Assembly: GCA_033764965.1 (NCBI GenBank) | Contig: JANRIN010000090.1 | Location: 68,167 to 132,166, forward strand | Direction: 5' to 3' | Length of the DNA: 64,000 nt | DNA from: JSC-12 sp033764965 | GTDB lineage: Bacteria > Cyanobacteriota > Cyanobacteriia > Leptolyngbyales > Leptolyngbyaceae | Part shown: positions 33,173 to 41,211 of the stretch, piece by piece | How positions within the stretch are numbered: the first letter of the stretch is position 1 | Layout of the letters: each line of letters starts with the position of its first letter | The notes under the pieces: generated by a model | What the model was told of the DNA's origin: nothing | Databases searched by the model: none | The model's input: only the letters and a program-made list of their open reading frames with translations | Position numbers and translations under genes: made by a program

Positions 33173-34210
33173 ATGCGTCCTTTGCCTAATGTTTCCGCTG
33201 ATCTGGTTCCAGCCGCGCTAAACGGTGGCAGTCCGCTGCATTTCCAGTTGCCGGATCCAGAAGACGATCGCATCGCGGATCACGATTTTCAGCAGCAAGT
33301 GGAGCAGGCGTGGCAGGTTTGTGATCGTTTTGATTTGCAAACGGATATCTGGCGGGGACGGATTTTGCGAGTTGTGCGCGATCGCGAAAAGCGTAGTGGA
33401 GATGGACGAGGAACAGGGTTTTTGAACTGGCTGAAGGATCGAGAAATTAGCAAAAGTCAGGCATACGCCTTGATTGAAGTGGCGAACAGCGCGGATACCT
33501 TGCTGGAGGGGGGTTATCTGGAACCGGAAGATGTGAACCAGTTCAGTAAACGAGCTTTTGTGGAAACAGCTCACAGTGCGCCAGAAGTTCAGCAAATGGT
33601 CAGTGACGCGGCGCGACGGGGCGATCGCATCACGCGGCGCGAAGTTCGGCAGCTATCCGACGAGTGGACAGCGATGACCTCTGATTTGATTCCAGAACCA
33701 TTGCGGGAAAAGGCAGCAGATCACACCCTGCCAACTCGTTACCTGGCTCCCTTAGTCAAAGAGATGCAAAAGTTACCAGAAACCCATCAGACCACGTTGA
33801 AGGAAGCGATCGCCGAAACGCCTGATGTGGATACGGTCAAACAAGTTACCGCAGAAGCTCGCTACTTAGCCAAATACCTGGAGGCAGCAGCGAGAGTGCA
33901 GGCGTTGACGAATGAATCGTTAAACCTGGAATTGGCGTTGGAGGAAGCCCTGCGAATCGGCAGTCTGAGCGCTACAGCGGATTTGGTGAATCATGCAGCC
34001 CAAATGGAACAACTTGCAGCTAAACTCTTTCTGACCTGGAAGCGATTAAATAGCCTGTCGGAACGGGTTTATCTCGATAGTGGCGAAAGTACGCCCCATT
34101 TGCGGACTCTCTTGAGTTGCTTGGGCAACCTGACGAACGAAATAATTGAAACGCCTCTGGACGATATGAGCGATCGCCTAATTCGGATTCAAGTGCTTCA
34201 GGAATCTTGA
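33173..34210 (+). CDS. Helical hypothetical protein with DUF3102-like N-terminal region
   Basis: A 345-residue soluble, largely helical protein. Residues ~60-110 ('GTGFLNWLKDREISKSQAYALIEVANSA') resemble the helix-turn-helix region of DUF3102/ParB-associated proteins, in which a WLK...SxxxAY segment precedes a recognition-like helix. This similarity is by eye only. The C-terminal ~200 residues are coiled-coil-like with no named motif. There is no signal peptide. Neighbours (an HCP upstream, a small 62-residue protein downstream on the other strand) give no pathway hint. A DNA-binding role is possible but unproven. Start ATG 33173. Confidence 0.65.
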   Translation: MRPLPNVSADLVPAALNGGSPLHFQLPDPEDDRIADHDFQQQVEQAWQVCDRFDLQTDIWRGRILRVVRDREKRSGDGRGTGFLNWLKDREISKSQAYALIEVANSADTLLEGGYLEPEDVNQFSKRAFVETAHSAPEVQQMVSDAARRGDRITRREVRQLSDEWTAMTSDLIPEPLREKAADHTLPTRYLAPLVKEMQKLPETHQTTLKEAIAETPDVDTVKQVTAEARYLAKYLEAAARVQALTNESLNLELALEEALRIGSLSATADLVNHAAQMEQLAAKLFLTWKRLNSLSERVYLDSGESTPHLRTLLSCLGNLTNEIIETPLDDMSDRLIRIQVLQES

Positions 34211-34266
34211 TCCGGGATAAAAAGCTGGAAAAGTTGTGAAGAGCAAGATTTCATCAGAAGCTTGAA

Positions 34267-34455
34267 CTATGGAGTAGGAACTAATTGAATCCGACCAGCA
34301 TCCATTTCAGACATCAGTAACTCTAGAGCTTCAAAATCAGCCTCAGAAATGTGCCCTAAACGAGTTAACTCATAGTTAATCTCGTTCTCAATCCGAGGTG
34401 TTAACTTTTTGATATGTAAAGCTTCTTCCACTAACCGACGGATAATACTGTTCAT
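34267..34455 (-). CDS. Small conserved hypothetical protein, 62 residues
   Basis: A short helical protein beginning 'MNSIIRRLVEEALHIKKLTP' and ending 'EMDAGRIQLVPTP'. Similar small proteins occur across cyanobacteria as far as I recall, but I know no function. It has the look of an antitoxin or adaptor (two amphipathic helices, acidic C-terminus), though no toxin gene is adjacent, so I do not call it one. ATG 34455 is the start. Confidence 0.6.
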   Translation of the reverse strand: MNSIIRRLVEEALHIKKLTPRIENEINYELTRLGHISEADFEALELLMSEMDAGRIQLVPTP

Positions 34456-34671
34456 TGGGCAACTTGCAGAACTCCATATAATAAAATTGTCCGATGAATA
34501 TACAAAAGGACGAGTGATCAGAACTAGGAAATGGTGTGATTTGGGTCACTGATTGATTTCAGCCCTATATTACCGACCACACGAAAAAAGGCTAAACAAA
34601 CATATGAAACTTTGCATGAACGTTAAGATAAGGTCACAGAAATGAATGACAAAATGTGGGGAAAATCAAAA
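34456..34671. other. Intergenic region; possible promoter of a small RNA
   Basis: No protein gene. TAAGAT near 34624 could be a -10 element about 45 bases before the terminator hairpin that follows, hinting at a short RNA, but this is weak. Confidence 0.3.
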
Positions 34672-34702
34672 AAACTCCAGCTTTAAACTGGAGCTTTTTT
34701 TG
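34672..34702. terminator. Bidirectional intrinsic terminator hairpin
   Basis: CTCCAG (34675-34680) and CTGGAG (34688-34693) enclose CTTTAAA, with an A-run on the left and a T-run on the right, so it can work on both strands. It may end the minus-strand TPR gene transcript (stop 235 bp away) and a plus-strand RNA of unknown origin. Confidence 0.85.
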
Positions 34703-34937
34703 TAAGGATCGCTGAATTAAACAGGAATTAATAACTTTGTAGACACTTTACGGATGCTATTAACCCATCAGTATCTACTCCTGCAGATTATAAAAGCTCA
34801 TCTGGGTTGCGTAGGATGCCCCATGCAACGTTGGAATGTCCCGTTGGGCTGACTGAGGCGAGTGCCACGATCGCCAGTAATACCCTGCGCCAATGCCAAA
34901 TCTTTTGTTGCCAGATCCACAAATTATTGCCTGAATT

Positions 34938-35408
34938 CTAGTTGAGCTTGAGGGTACATTCTAAAATCAATCGCTGGTTTTCCAACGAGAAAGGCTGAAC
35001 ACTCAAAGCACTACGAAATGCCTGGATCGCAGAATGATAATTACCCAGGGCAATGTAACAAAGACCCAGTCCGTGAAGTGCGCCGAAGTGAAACGGATTC
35101 AAGCGAATTACTTCCTCACAGTCCGAAATCGCTTCCCAATAACGCCCTTGAACATAATGCAAAACAGCACGACGATTCCATGCCTCAGCAAAGTCAGGCT
35201 GTTGACTAATCAACTTGTTCAACAGTTCTTCGGCTCTACAGAAATCTCGCAGTTCCAGCAGTAGTTGGGCACGCCGCAGAGCTTCTAAGCCCACCATGCC
35301 TTTCTGCTCAAACCATAATCGCCACAGATCACGAGTTGCTTGATCCCGGACGGCTTCGTTTGCATCCTTTAAGTCTTCAAGTAAAAAAGAAACAACTGAC
35401 TCGTTCAT
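34938..35408 (-). CDS. Tetratricopeptide repeat protein
   Basis: A 156-residue protein. Residues ~45-150 hold three TPR units: 'AEELLNKLISQQPDFAEAW', 'GRYWEAISDCEEVIRLNPF' and 'GNYHSAIQAFRSALSVQPF' mark their ends. The N-terminal part ('FLLEDLKDANEAVRDQATRD') looks like a HEAT-type helix pair. TPRs bind partner proteins; the partner is unknown. The start is ATG 35408; the longer frame to 35504 adds a hydrophobic but unsupported N-terminus. The 235-bp gap downstream contains the bidirectional terminator. Confidence 0.85.
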   Translation of the reverse strand: MNESVVSFLLEDLKDANEAVRDQATRDLWRLWFEQKGMVGLEALRRAQLLLELRDFCRAEELLNKLISQQPDFAEAWNRRAVLHYVQGRYWEAISDCEEVIRLNPFHFGALHGLGLCYIALGNYHSAIQAFRSALSVQPFSLENQRLILECTLKLN

Positions 35409-35607
35409 TGCCCTCAACCGCTTGCCAAAAGTTGTTAGTAGAAGAATGAAAACTATTCTGTTCGTATTGTGGAGTGATCTTCTAATAGAATCTACTGGAT
35501 TCATAAACTCTTGCTGAATGTAAGTAATTCTAGTGAGTTTGAGGCATTGAGATTTACTGCAACTTCATAAATGTTGTGAGGAAAACACTCTTCAGAAGTG
35601 AAATCAC

Positions 35608-36474
35608 TCATCCAGACTTATCTTTAGATAGATTCTTTGTCAAAGTGATATCTGGAAATCGGTGAAGCCACCGATCGATGTCTATCAGGACAGAATTGGC
35701 AACCTCCCAGGGGAAGAGATGGGCAGTATTGGCATAACAGATCCACTCCACAATCGGCAACTGCTTGACCATTGCCTGACTGGAGGCAGCAGTAATATGC
35801 CGATCGCAATCTCCCGCTAACACAAGACAGGGACAGTGAATTTGGGATAAATCAGACAGGCGATCGTAGCCCTGGTTGATGGCACTGAACAAAGCGCGAG
35901 CAGCTTGACGAGAAGTTTGCAGGTAGGCAGGCATCGCTTCACGGGCAAGATACCCATAGGTTTCGGGGGTGTGTTGTTGCACCAGATAGCGATACAGCGA
36001 TCGCTTGCCAAACGTATCAATATTCCACTGCCATCCGGGTTTAATCCGGTTCAGAATTGAGGCAATTCCCGTCAGGACGTTATCCTGCCAGGTAATAGGG
36101 GGATGGTTTCCCCAGGGGCGAGCAGACGTTGCAACCAGAATTAAGCCGCTTACGCGATCGGGGAATCTCAGTGCCATCTCGATCGCCAGAATTCCGCCCA
36201 AGGACCAACCCAGGATCAAGCAGCGATCAATCTGCTGTTGATCCAGCAGGTGTTCCAAATCAGTCAAATGATCGGTCATCTCAAAGTCTGTTTGGGTGCG
36301 ACTTTTGCCATAGCCGCGCAAATCGGGCGCGATCGTCTTAAACCGTTTAGAGAGATGATTCGTAAACACTCCCATGCTGGCTCCAGAACCGGGATGCCCA
36401 TGTAAGCAAAGGATGGGATAGCCTTCTCCCTGCACCAGAACGTTAAGCTGAAAACTGGATGCGGCATTTTGCAT
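35608..36474 (-). CDS. Alpha/beta hydrolase
   Basis: A 288-residue alpha/beta-hydrolase-fold protein. The oxyanion region is 'LCLHGHPGSGASM', the nucleophile elbow 'LILGWSLGGILA' (Ser), the acid 'LVLAGDCDRHI' (Asp) and the His 'YANTAHLFPWE', giving a complete catalytic triad. There is no signal peptide. Substrate unknown: esterase, epoxide or haloperoxidase-type relatives are all possible. It begins 9 bp after the P-type ATPase stop on the same strand, so it is very probably in that operon. Confidence 0.9.
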   Translation of the reverse strand: MQNAASSFQLNVLVQGEGYPILCLHGHPGSGASMGVFTNHLSKRFKTIAPDLRGYGKSRTQTDFEMTDHLTDLEHLLDQQQIDRCLILGWSLGGILAIEMALRFPDRVSGLILVATSARPWGNHPPITWQDNVLTGIASILNRIKPGWQWNIDTFGKRSLYRYLVQQHTPETYGYLAREAMPAYLQTSRQAARALFSAINQGYDRLSDLSQIHCPCLVLAGDCDRHITAASSQAMVKQLPIVEWICYANTAHLFPWEVANSVLIDIDRWLHRFPDITLTKNLSKDKSG

Positions 36475-36483
36475 AAGGGTTTC

Positions 36484-38988
36484 TTAAAAGGGACTAATTT
36501 TAATGCCCAGAAAATGATCAAGGGTGCGATGTCGCCACATAAACCGCACGACTAAAGCCCAAACGAGCGCCACTAAACCAATGGCAAGAACATTAATCAG
36601 GCTCAGGGGTTGCAGTTCAAAAAAGTTACGGATAAACGGCACACTCAGAACTAGCAGGAAAGCAGCCAGCACCAAACCCGCCAGGATTGAGAAGCGCCGA
36701 TCGCGGCTCAGGGGTTCTCCCCCCACCCAAGCAGGAGAGGGCGGTTTGAGGAAGGGTAACAGCAGTAGTCCGGCGAATACTTGCATCGTGATCATGGCAG
36801 TTTCGGCGATCGCCTGTGCTGCAACAAAGTCTTGCAGGGTGAGTGACCGGGACAATTCTTCAAAGGAAATTTTGCCACTGAGCCACAAAAAGACCGGTTC
36901 AATATTCCCAGCATAGAAATACACGTAGATCCCAATACTTGCGAGGGACAGCATCAAGGTTGTAGGCACCACGAAATGCAAAAAGGAGTTGCCCACCGCA
37001 GTACTGCGTTTGCCCGGTTTTGCCCAGAGGGTAACAAAAAAGGGTGGGATGCCAACGGTTAGAAACGTAACGATCGTGCTGGTTTTAATGCCAAAGGGAA
37101 AGGAGAAGGTGATCATCCCCACGGCAACAATCACCAAAATAAACGAGAAAATCCGCACCATAAACAGCTTGCTGATATCCGCAACTCCATTGTTGATCCG
37201 CTGTCCTTCTAAAAAGGCTTTGGGTAAAGCACTAAAGGAATCTTTAATCAGCATGATGTCGGCAACCCCACGGGTCGCCTGACTGCCACTTTCCATCGCA
37301 ATTCCCACATTTGCCTGCTTCAACGACAGCACATCATTCACCCCATCCCCCATCATGGCGACGTAGTGCCCCCGCGACTGCAAACTTTTGACTAGATTGG
37401 CTTTCTGCTCAGGGGTAATGCGTCCAAAAATAGTGCTTTCCTCTGCTGTTTGGGTAAATTCAGCTTCCGTCATCTGAGCCAAATCTTGTCCAGACACAGC
37501 AATGATGTCATCACTGAGTCCGGCTTGCTTGGCTAAAGCTGCTACGGTAAGCGGGTTATCTCCAGAAATCACTTTGATTTGAATGCCAGCCTGCCGAAAT
37601 TCTTCCAGGGTTGAATGGGCATCCGGGCGCAATTCATCCCCAAACTCCAGGATGCCCAAGGGCTGAAGGTTGGGAGGTAATAGAGGATTTCCTGCGGCAT
37701 CCTCATGCACAACGGCGTTGGGACTGAAGGCAAACAGTAGCACTCGTAACCCTTTGTCTGCTCCTGATTGAACCCAGTTTCGCAAATCGTCTGTTAACTC
37801 GATCGCCGTCCCCAAAATTTCTGGCGCACCTAAGATATACATCCCGTCTGCATCTTCAAACGCGATCGCGCTCCATTTGTGGGCAGATCCAAAAGGCACC
37901 TCCAGTTTCAAAGGTCGTTGGGCACCGGGAAGCGCGGACACGATCGCCTCATTGGTTTTGTTGCTAGTGGACACACTGGCGGCATAATCTCCCAAAATTG
38001 CTGCCAATTTTTCTTGCTCAATGCCAAGGGGATGGATGTTTTGTAAATTAATTCGGTTGGTGGTCAAGGTTCCGGTTTTGTCCAGGCACATCACATCCAC
38101 ATGGCTGATCGACTCCACCGCATTGGCTTGCTGGATCAGGGCATTTTGTTGGGCAATCCGCACCGCCCCAAACGTATAAGCCAAAGTAATCATGAGATAC
38201 AATCCGCTAGGAACTAGCCCAATAATCACAGCCAGGTTTTGCACTCCTCGCGTGATGGAACTGACTCCTAACAGCATTTGCAGCGAAGTTGTGAGTCCCA
38301 GCAGAATAGCGACTCCCAACAACAACCGAATCATCAAATTAATCCGTTGTTGCAGGGGCGTGAGGGATTTGCGAAATTTGCGGGCTTCGGCAGTCATGCG
38401 ATTCGCCAGACTCTCTGCCCCAACTTTCTCTGCCTCGTAGCGCACCGTCCCACTCACGCAAAAACTGCCGGAGTAAACCGGATCTCCCGATCGCTTCAAA
38501 ATCTGATCCGACTCACCCGTGAGCAGGGATTCGTCAACTTTCATTTCCCCAGCACCCACCACGCGTCCATCGACGACGATTTGATCTCCAGGCTGCACTG
38601 AGAGGATATCACCCAGCACGATCTCAGTGGGGTCAAGCACTCGCTCCTGTCCGGCTCGAATCACGATCGCTTTGGGGCGCGTGACCAGGGCGATTTTGTC
38701 TAATTTCTTTTTGGCTCGAATTTCTTGAACCACATTGACAATCACATTCAGCAGGATGACGAAAGCAAGCACAATCACGTCACTGGCACGCCCCAGCGAA
38801 ATTAGCACCAAACTCAAAAAGAAATACACCCCGTTGATGAAGGTGAACAAGTTATCTCGAAAAATATCCCAGTAGGTGCGACTGGTTTGAAGGGGAACAT
38901 CGTTTCCTTTGCCTGCTGCCCGTCGTGCTGCGGCTTCCCGATCGCTTAAGCCATCAAGCTGGGCTGGGGTTGACTGAATATGGGTCAT
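36484..38988 (-). CDS. P-type ATPase, cation-translocating (CtpE-like)
   Basis: An 834-residue P-type ATPase. The actuator domain has 'LLTGESDQ', the phosphorylation site is 'MCLDKTGTLTTN' with Asp303, and the hinge is 'MMGDGVNDVLSLKQA'. The membrane motif before the phosphorylation site is 'PSGLYLMITLAYTF', not CPC or PEGL, so it is neither a heavy-metal pump nor a typical SERCA. Mycobacterial CtpE, a calcium-linked pump, is the nearest relative I can think of; substrate assignment is inference. There are no N-terminal metal-binding domains. The start is ATG 38988, since upstream residues in the frame are not conserved. An alpha/beta hydrolase gene follows 9 bp after the stop. Confidence 0.9.
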   Translation of the reverse strand: MTHIQSTPAQLDGLSDREAAARRAAGKGNDVPLQTSRTYWDIFRDNLFTFINGVYFFLSLVLISLGRASDVIVLAFVILLNVIVNVVQEIRAKKKLDKIALVTRPKAIVIRAGQERVLDPTEIVLGDILSVQPGDQIVVDGRVVGAGEMKVDESLLTGESDQILKRSGDPVYSGSFCVSGTVRYEAEKVGAESLANRMTAEARKFRKSLTPLQQRINLMIRLLLGVAILLGLTTSLQMLLGVSSITRGVQNLAVIIGLVPSGLYLMITLAYTFGAVRIAQQNALIQQANAVESISHVDVMCLDKTGTLTTNRINLQNIHPLGIEQEKLAAILGDYAASVSTSNKTNEAIVSALPGAQRPLKLEVPFGSAHKWSAIAFEDADGMYILGAPEILGTAIELTDDLRNWVQSGADKGLRVLLFAFSPNAVVHEDAAGNPLLPPNLQPLGILEFGDELRPDAHSTLEEFRQAGIQIKVISGDNPLTVAALAKQAGLSDDIIAVSGQDLAQMTEAEFTQTAEESTIFGRITPEQKANLVKSLQSRGHYVAMMGDGVNDVLSLKQANVGIAMESGSQATRGVADIMLIKDSFSALPKAFLEGQRINNGVADISKLFMVRIFSFILVIVAVGMITFSFPFGIKTSTIVTFLTVGIPPFFVTLWAKPGKRSTAVGNSFLHFVVPTTLMLSLASIGIYVYFYAGNIEPVFLWLSGKISFEELSRSLTLQDFVAAQAIAETAMITMQVFAGLLLLPFLKPPSPAWVGGEPLSRDRRFSILAGLVLAAFLLVLSVPFIRNFFELQPLSLINVLAIGLVALVWALVVRFMWRHRTLDHFLGIKISPF

Positions 38989-39094
38989 GGTAAAACGTCT
39001 GCCAGTCTGCGAACAGTTCAGTTTTGAGGACAATTTTGATTAGCCCACATTAAACTGTGGTCAAAGCAGACATACCAGAAAAATATAAGAAAGT

Positions 39095-39901
39095 TCAGTT
39101 GCTCATAGTGGGTTGTGCGATCGACGCATCCAGAAAATCGTGCTCTTGCATGATGTGGTACAGGTTGACATCTGCCTCTAACAAGCAGGCGTGTCCGCTC
39201 TGGGGCAATACCACAATCTTCGAGTTCGGCAAGCTCCTGGCTAACCGCTGCACTTCTGCCACGGACGGTAACAACCGATCTTCTGCCCCTGCAATTAACA
39301 AGACGGGTTGATCCAATTGCCGCAAATCTTGTTCTGGGATGGCAAACTCATTCAAGATCGACAAGCGCCAGACGGACGTTGTTTGAGGGACAGACTGCAC
39401 CGCTTTCAGCAAAGACTGGCGATCGCTGGGATCCAATCGCTCTAACCGTGCCAACCACGCCATTAACCAGACTGACGAAAGCCTGTAGACGGGCGCAGGC
39501 ATCCAATGCGTGATGGTGCTGCTCCAATTGAAGAAGGGTTTTTGGCGGAATGAAGACGCTGGATTGACCAGAATAATCCGGGTGAACAACTCTGGCTCTA
39601 ACAAAGCAACTTTCAGCGCCAGACAACCTCCAAAGGATTCCCCACAAAGGTAAATCGGGCGATCGCCGGCTTTTGCCAACTCTTGATGGATCAAATCGAT
39701 CGTTTGGCTGGCGAGTTCATCCCAACTTGTCAGGTCTGTGGGCGACAACGCCAAGCACCGGACATCAAAACCCACTTCTAGTCCCGCAGTCTGGGTTCTA
39801 AATAGTTCCCCGGTTCCATCCATACCGGGGAGAAAAACCATTAGGGGAAACTCTGGTTGAAGGCGCTTGGGAGTTAGGAAAACAGGACCGGAGTGCAGCA
39901 T
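39095..39901 (-). CDS. Alpha/beta hydrolase, lysophospholipase/esterase-like
   Basis: A 268-residue hydrolase with a full triad: 'FLPGMDGTGELF' (oxyanion), 'YLCGESFGGCLALK' (Ser), 'LIAGAEDRLLPS' (Asp) and 'LPQSGHACLLE' (His). It lies 48 bp downstream of the LPLAT acyltransferase gene on the same strand. In plants the phytyl ester synthases PES1/2 have exactly these two modules, hydrolase then LPLAT, in one protein. Here they are separate genes, so a lipid acyl-transfer role is plausible (inference). It is followed by the P-type ATPase after about 106 bp. Confidence 0.87.
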   Translation of the reverse strand: MLHSGPVFLTPKRLQPEFPLMVFLPGMDGTGELFRTQTAGLEVGFDVRCLALSPTDLTSWDELASQTIDLIHQELAKAGDRPIYLCGESFGGCLALKVALLEPELFTRIILVNPASSFRQKPFFNWSSTITHWMPAPVYRLSSVWLMAWLARLERLDPSDRQSLLKAVQSVPQTTSVWRLSILNEFAIPEQDLRQLDQPVLLIAGAEDRLLPSVAEVQRLARSLPNSKIVVLPQSGHACLLEADVNLYHIMQEHDFLDASIAQPTMSN

Positions 39902-39949
39902 GAGCGGTAACTTGAGGAATATGAATAGAGCAAGACGAATTGAGCGCAG

Positions 39950-40708
39950 CTAATAGCAACCCTGCGTCAGCAGATGATTGATTTCGGCATGGCACGCTTG
40001 AGTCACATCCATCACCAACGATCGGGCTTGCCTCCCGTGGTAATCCTGCCGCTGTTCGGGACGAATCCAATATGGACGACCAATCATCACATTAACCCGT
40101 TGATAAACCACCATGGGATGCCAACCCGATTGAGCAAACAAGGGTTCCGACGGATCAATCCAACTCAGTAATCGGAGCGGAATGGCTGAGTTGGTGGTTT
40201 CCTGGTTCGCGGCGATCGCGATCGGTAAAATCGCTAAATCGTCGATCGGAGCACGCAGCGCCAAATGAGCAAAGCCCCGCTGAAAATTCCCCACTTGTTG
40301 CGCCGGAGTTTCCTTCACCATCGGCTCTGCCCCTTCAGGAAAGATTCCAACGGCTTGCTGAGTTTGCAGCAATCGCACTGCCTTCTGAAAGAAACCCTGG
40401 TTGCGCTCTGCTGGTGCATCTAAGGGAAAACATCCCATCCGCTTCACCAAATCTCGCATCACAGGCACCTCTCCCATGTAGTGATGACAGGCAAAGCGAA
40501 TTGGGCGGTTCATGGCAGCCATCAGAATCGGAGCATCCATAAAACTGCGATGATTGCTCACCACCAGCACGGCACCCGACCTGGGCACGCGATCCTGATG
40601 GAAGGTATATAGTCGAGTCCCTAAAGCAGATAGGAGGACACGAGAGATGTTGAGGGGGTTATCAAATAGCATTTGCTGAACTAAATCCAGTAATCGAACG
40701 ACACCCAC
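39950..40708 (-). CDS. 1-acyl-glycerol-3-phosphate acyltransferase-like protein (LPLAT family)
   Basis: A 252-residue acyltransferase. The catalytic H(x)4D motif is 'SNHRSFMDAP' and the glycerophosphate-binding motif is 'GIFPEGAEPMVKET'; a third block 'LAILPIAIA' matches motif IV. The N-terminal ~25 residues look amphipathic and may touch membrane. Related cyanobacterial LPLATs (Slr2103) make acylplastoquinol, triacylglycerol or phytyl esters, while PlsC makes phosphatidic acid; I cannot tell which this is. It starts at ATG 40708 and leads a minus-strand run with the hydrolase, P-type ATPase and second hydrolase. Confidence 0.88.
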   Translation of the reverse strand: MGVVRLLDLVQQMLFDNPLNISRVLLSALGTRLYTFHQDRVPRSGAVLVVSNHRSFMDAPILMAAMNRPIRFACHHYMGEVPVMRDLVKRMGCFPLDAPAERNQGFFQKAVRLLQTQQAVGIFPEGAEPMVKETPAQQVGNFQRGFAHLALRAPIDDLAILPIAIAANQETTNSAIPLRLLSWIDPSEPLFAQSGWHPMVVYQRVNVMIGRPYWIRPEQRQDYHGRQARSLVMDVTQACHAEINHLLTQGCY

Positions 40709-40888
40709 TTAAGGCATAACGCTTTCCGATCGAAATCCTCTACAAACCTCAGACAGAAACCAGGGTTGAACCCGGAATCAGTAGAGAGAAATTTTGCGAT
40801 AACATTAGCAGTCAAGCAGTCTTAATAAGATGTAACATACAATCCAGATCGATGCTTGGTTGAACCGACATCTTGCACCAGCCTCAAC

Positions 40889-40931
40889 TGTTGCCCTGAA
40901 CTAAAATGTTGCCCTGAACTAAAATGTTGCC
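40889..40931. repeat. 18-bp tandem repeat, about 2.4 copies
   Basis: TGTTGCCCTGAACTAAAA is repeated head to tail. A single related copy, TGCCCTGAACTAAA, lies near 62444. Its open frame (Cys-Cys-Pro-Glu-Leu-Lys) is a by-product of the repeat. Confidence 0.8.
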
Positions 40932-41051
40932 AGGGGCGGGTTCAAACGCGATGGACGACTTTTACGGAATGTTTGCGCCAGTTGAATTGCGGAGCAGTGG
41001 GAAAGAAAACTCTGACGCGGTCTTGGGTAATTTCCAGAAAAGAGTATACCT

Positions 41052-41093
41052 TTCGACTTCGCTCAAGGTACAAGCTGGTTGAGCGGAGTCGAA
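41052..41093. repeat. Inverted-repeat hairpin, 15-bp arms
   Basis: TTCGACTTCGCTCAA (41052-41066) and TTGAGCGGAGTCGAA (41079-41093) pair with one mismatch around a 12-nt loop. This is a widespread dispersed element type in cyanobacteria. The 503-bp gap 40709-41211 contains this and the 18-bp repeat but no gene. Confidence 0.85.
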
Positions 41094-41211
41094 GACAGCG
41101 GGTAGATTGTTTGCCAGAAATCTCCTTGGCTCCTTTTTTCTCTGGTTAATTTACCGCCCGTATCCTTCAGGGATGAGCCGTGGAGATAATATTTTTTAGA
41201 CGTTTCTTAAG

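Noticed and set aside
40856..41149. Plus-strand open frame of 97 residues with Cys-Cys-Pro repeats
   Set aside because: Made by the 18-bp tandem repeat and the dispersed hairpin, with no ribosome binding site.
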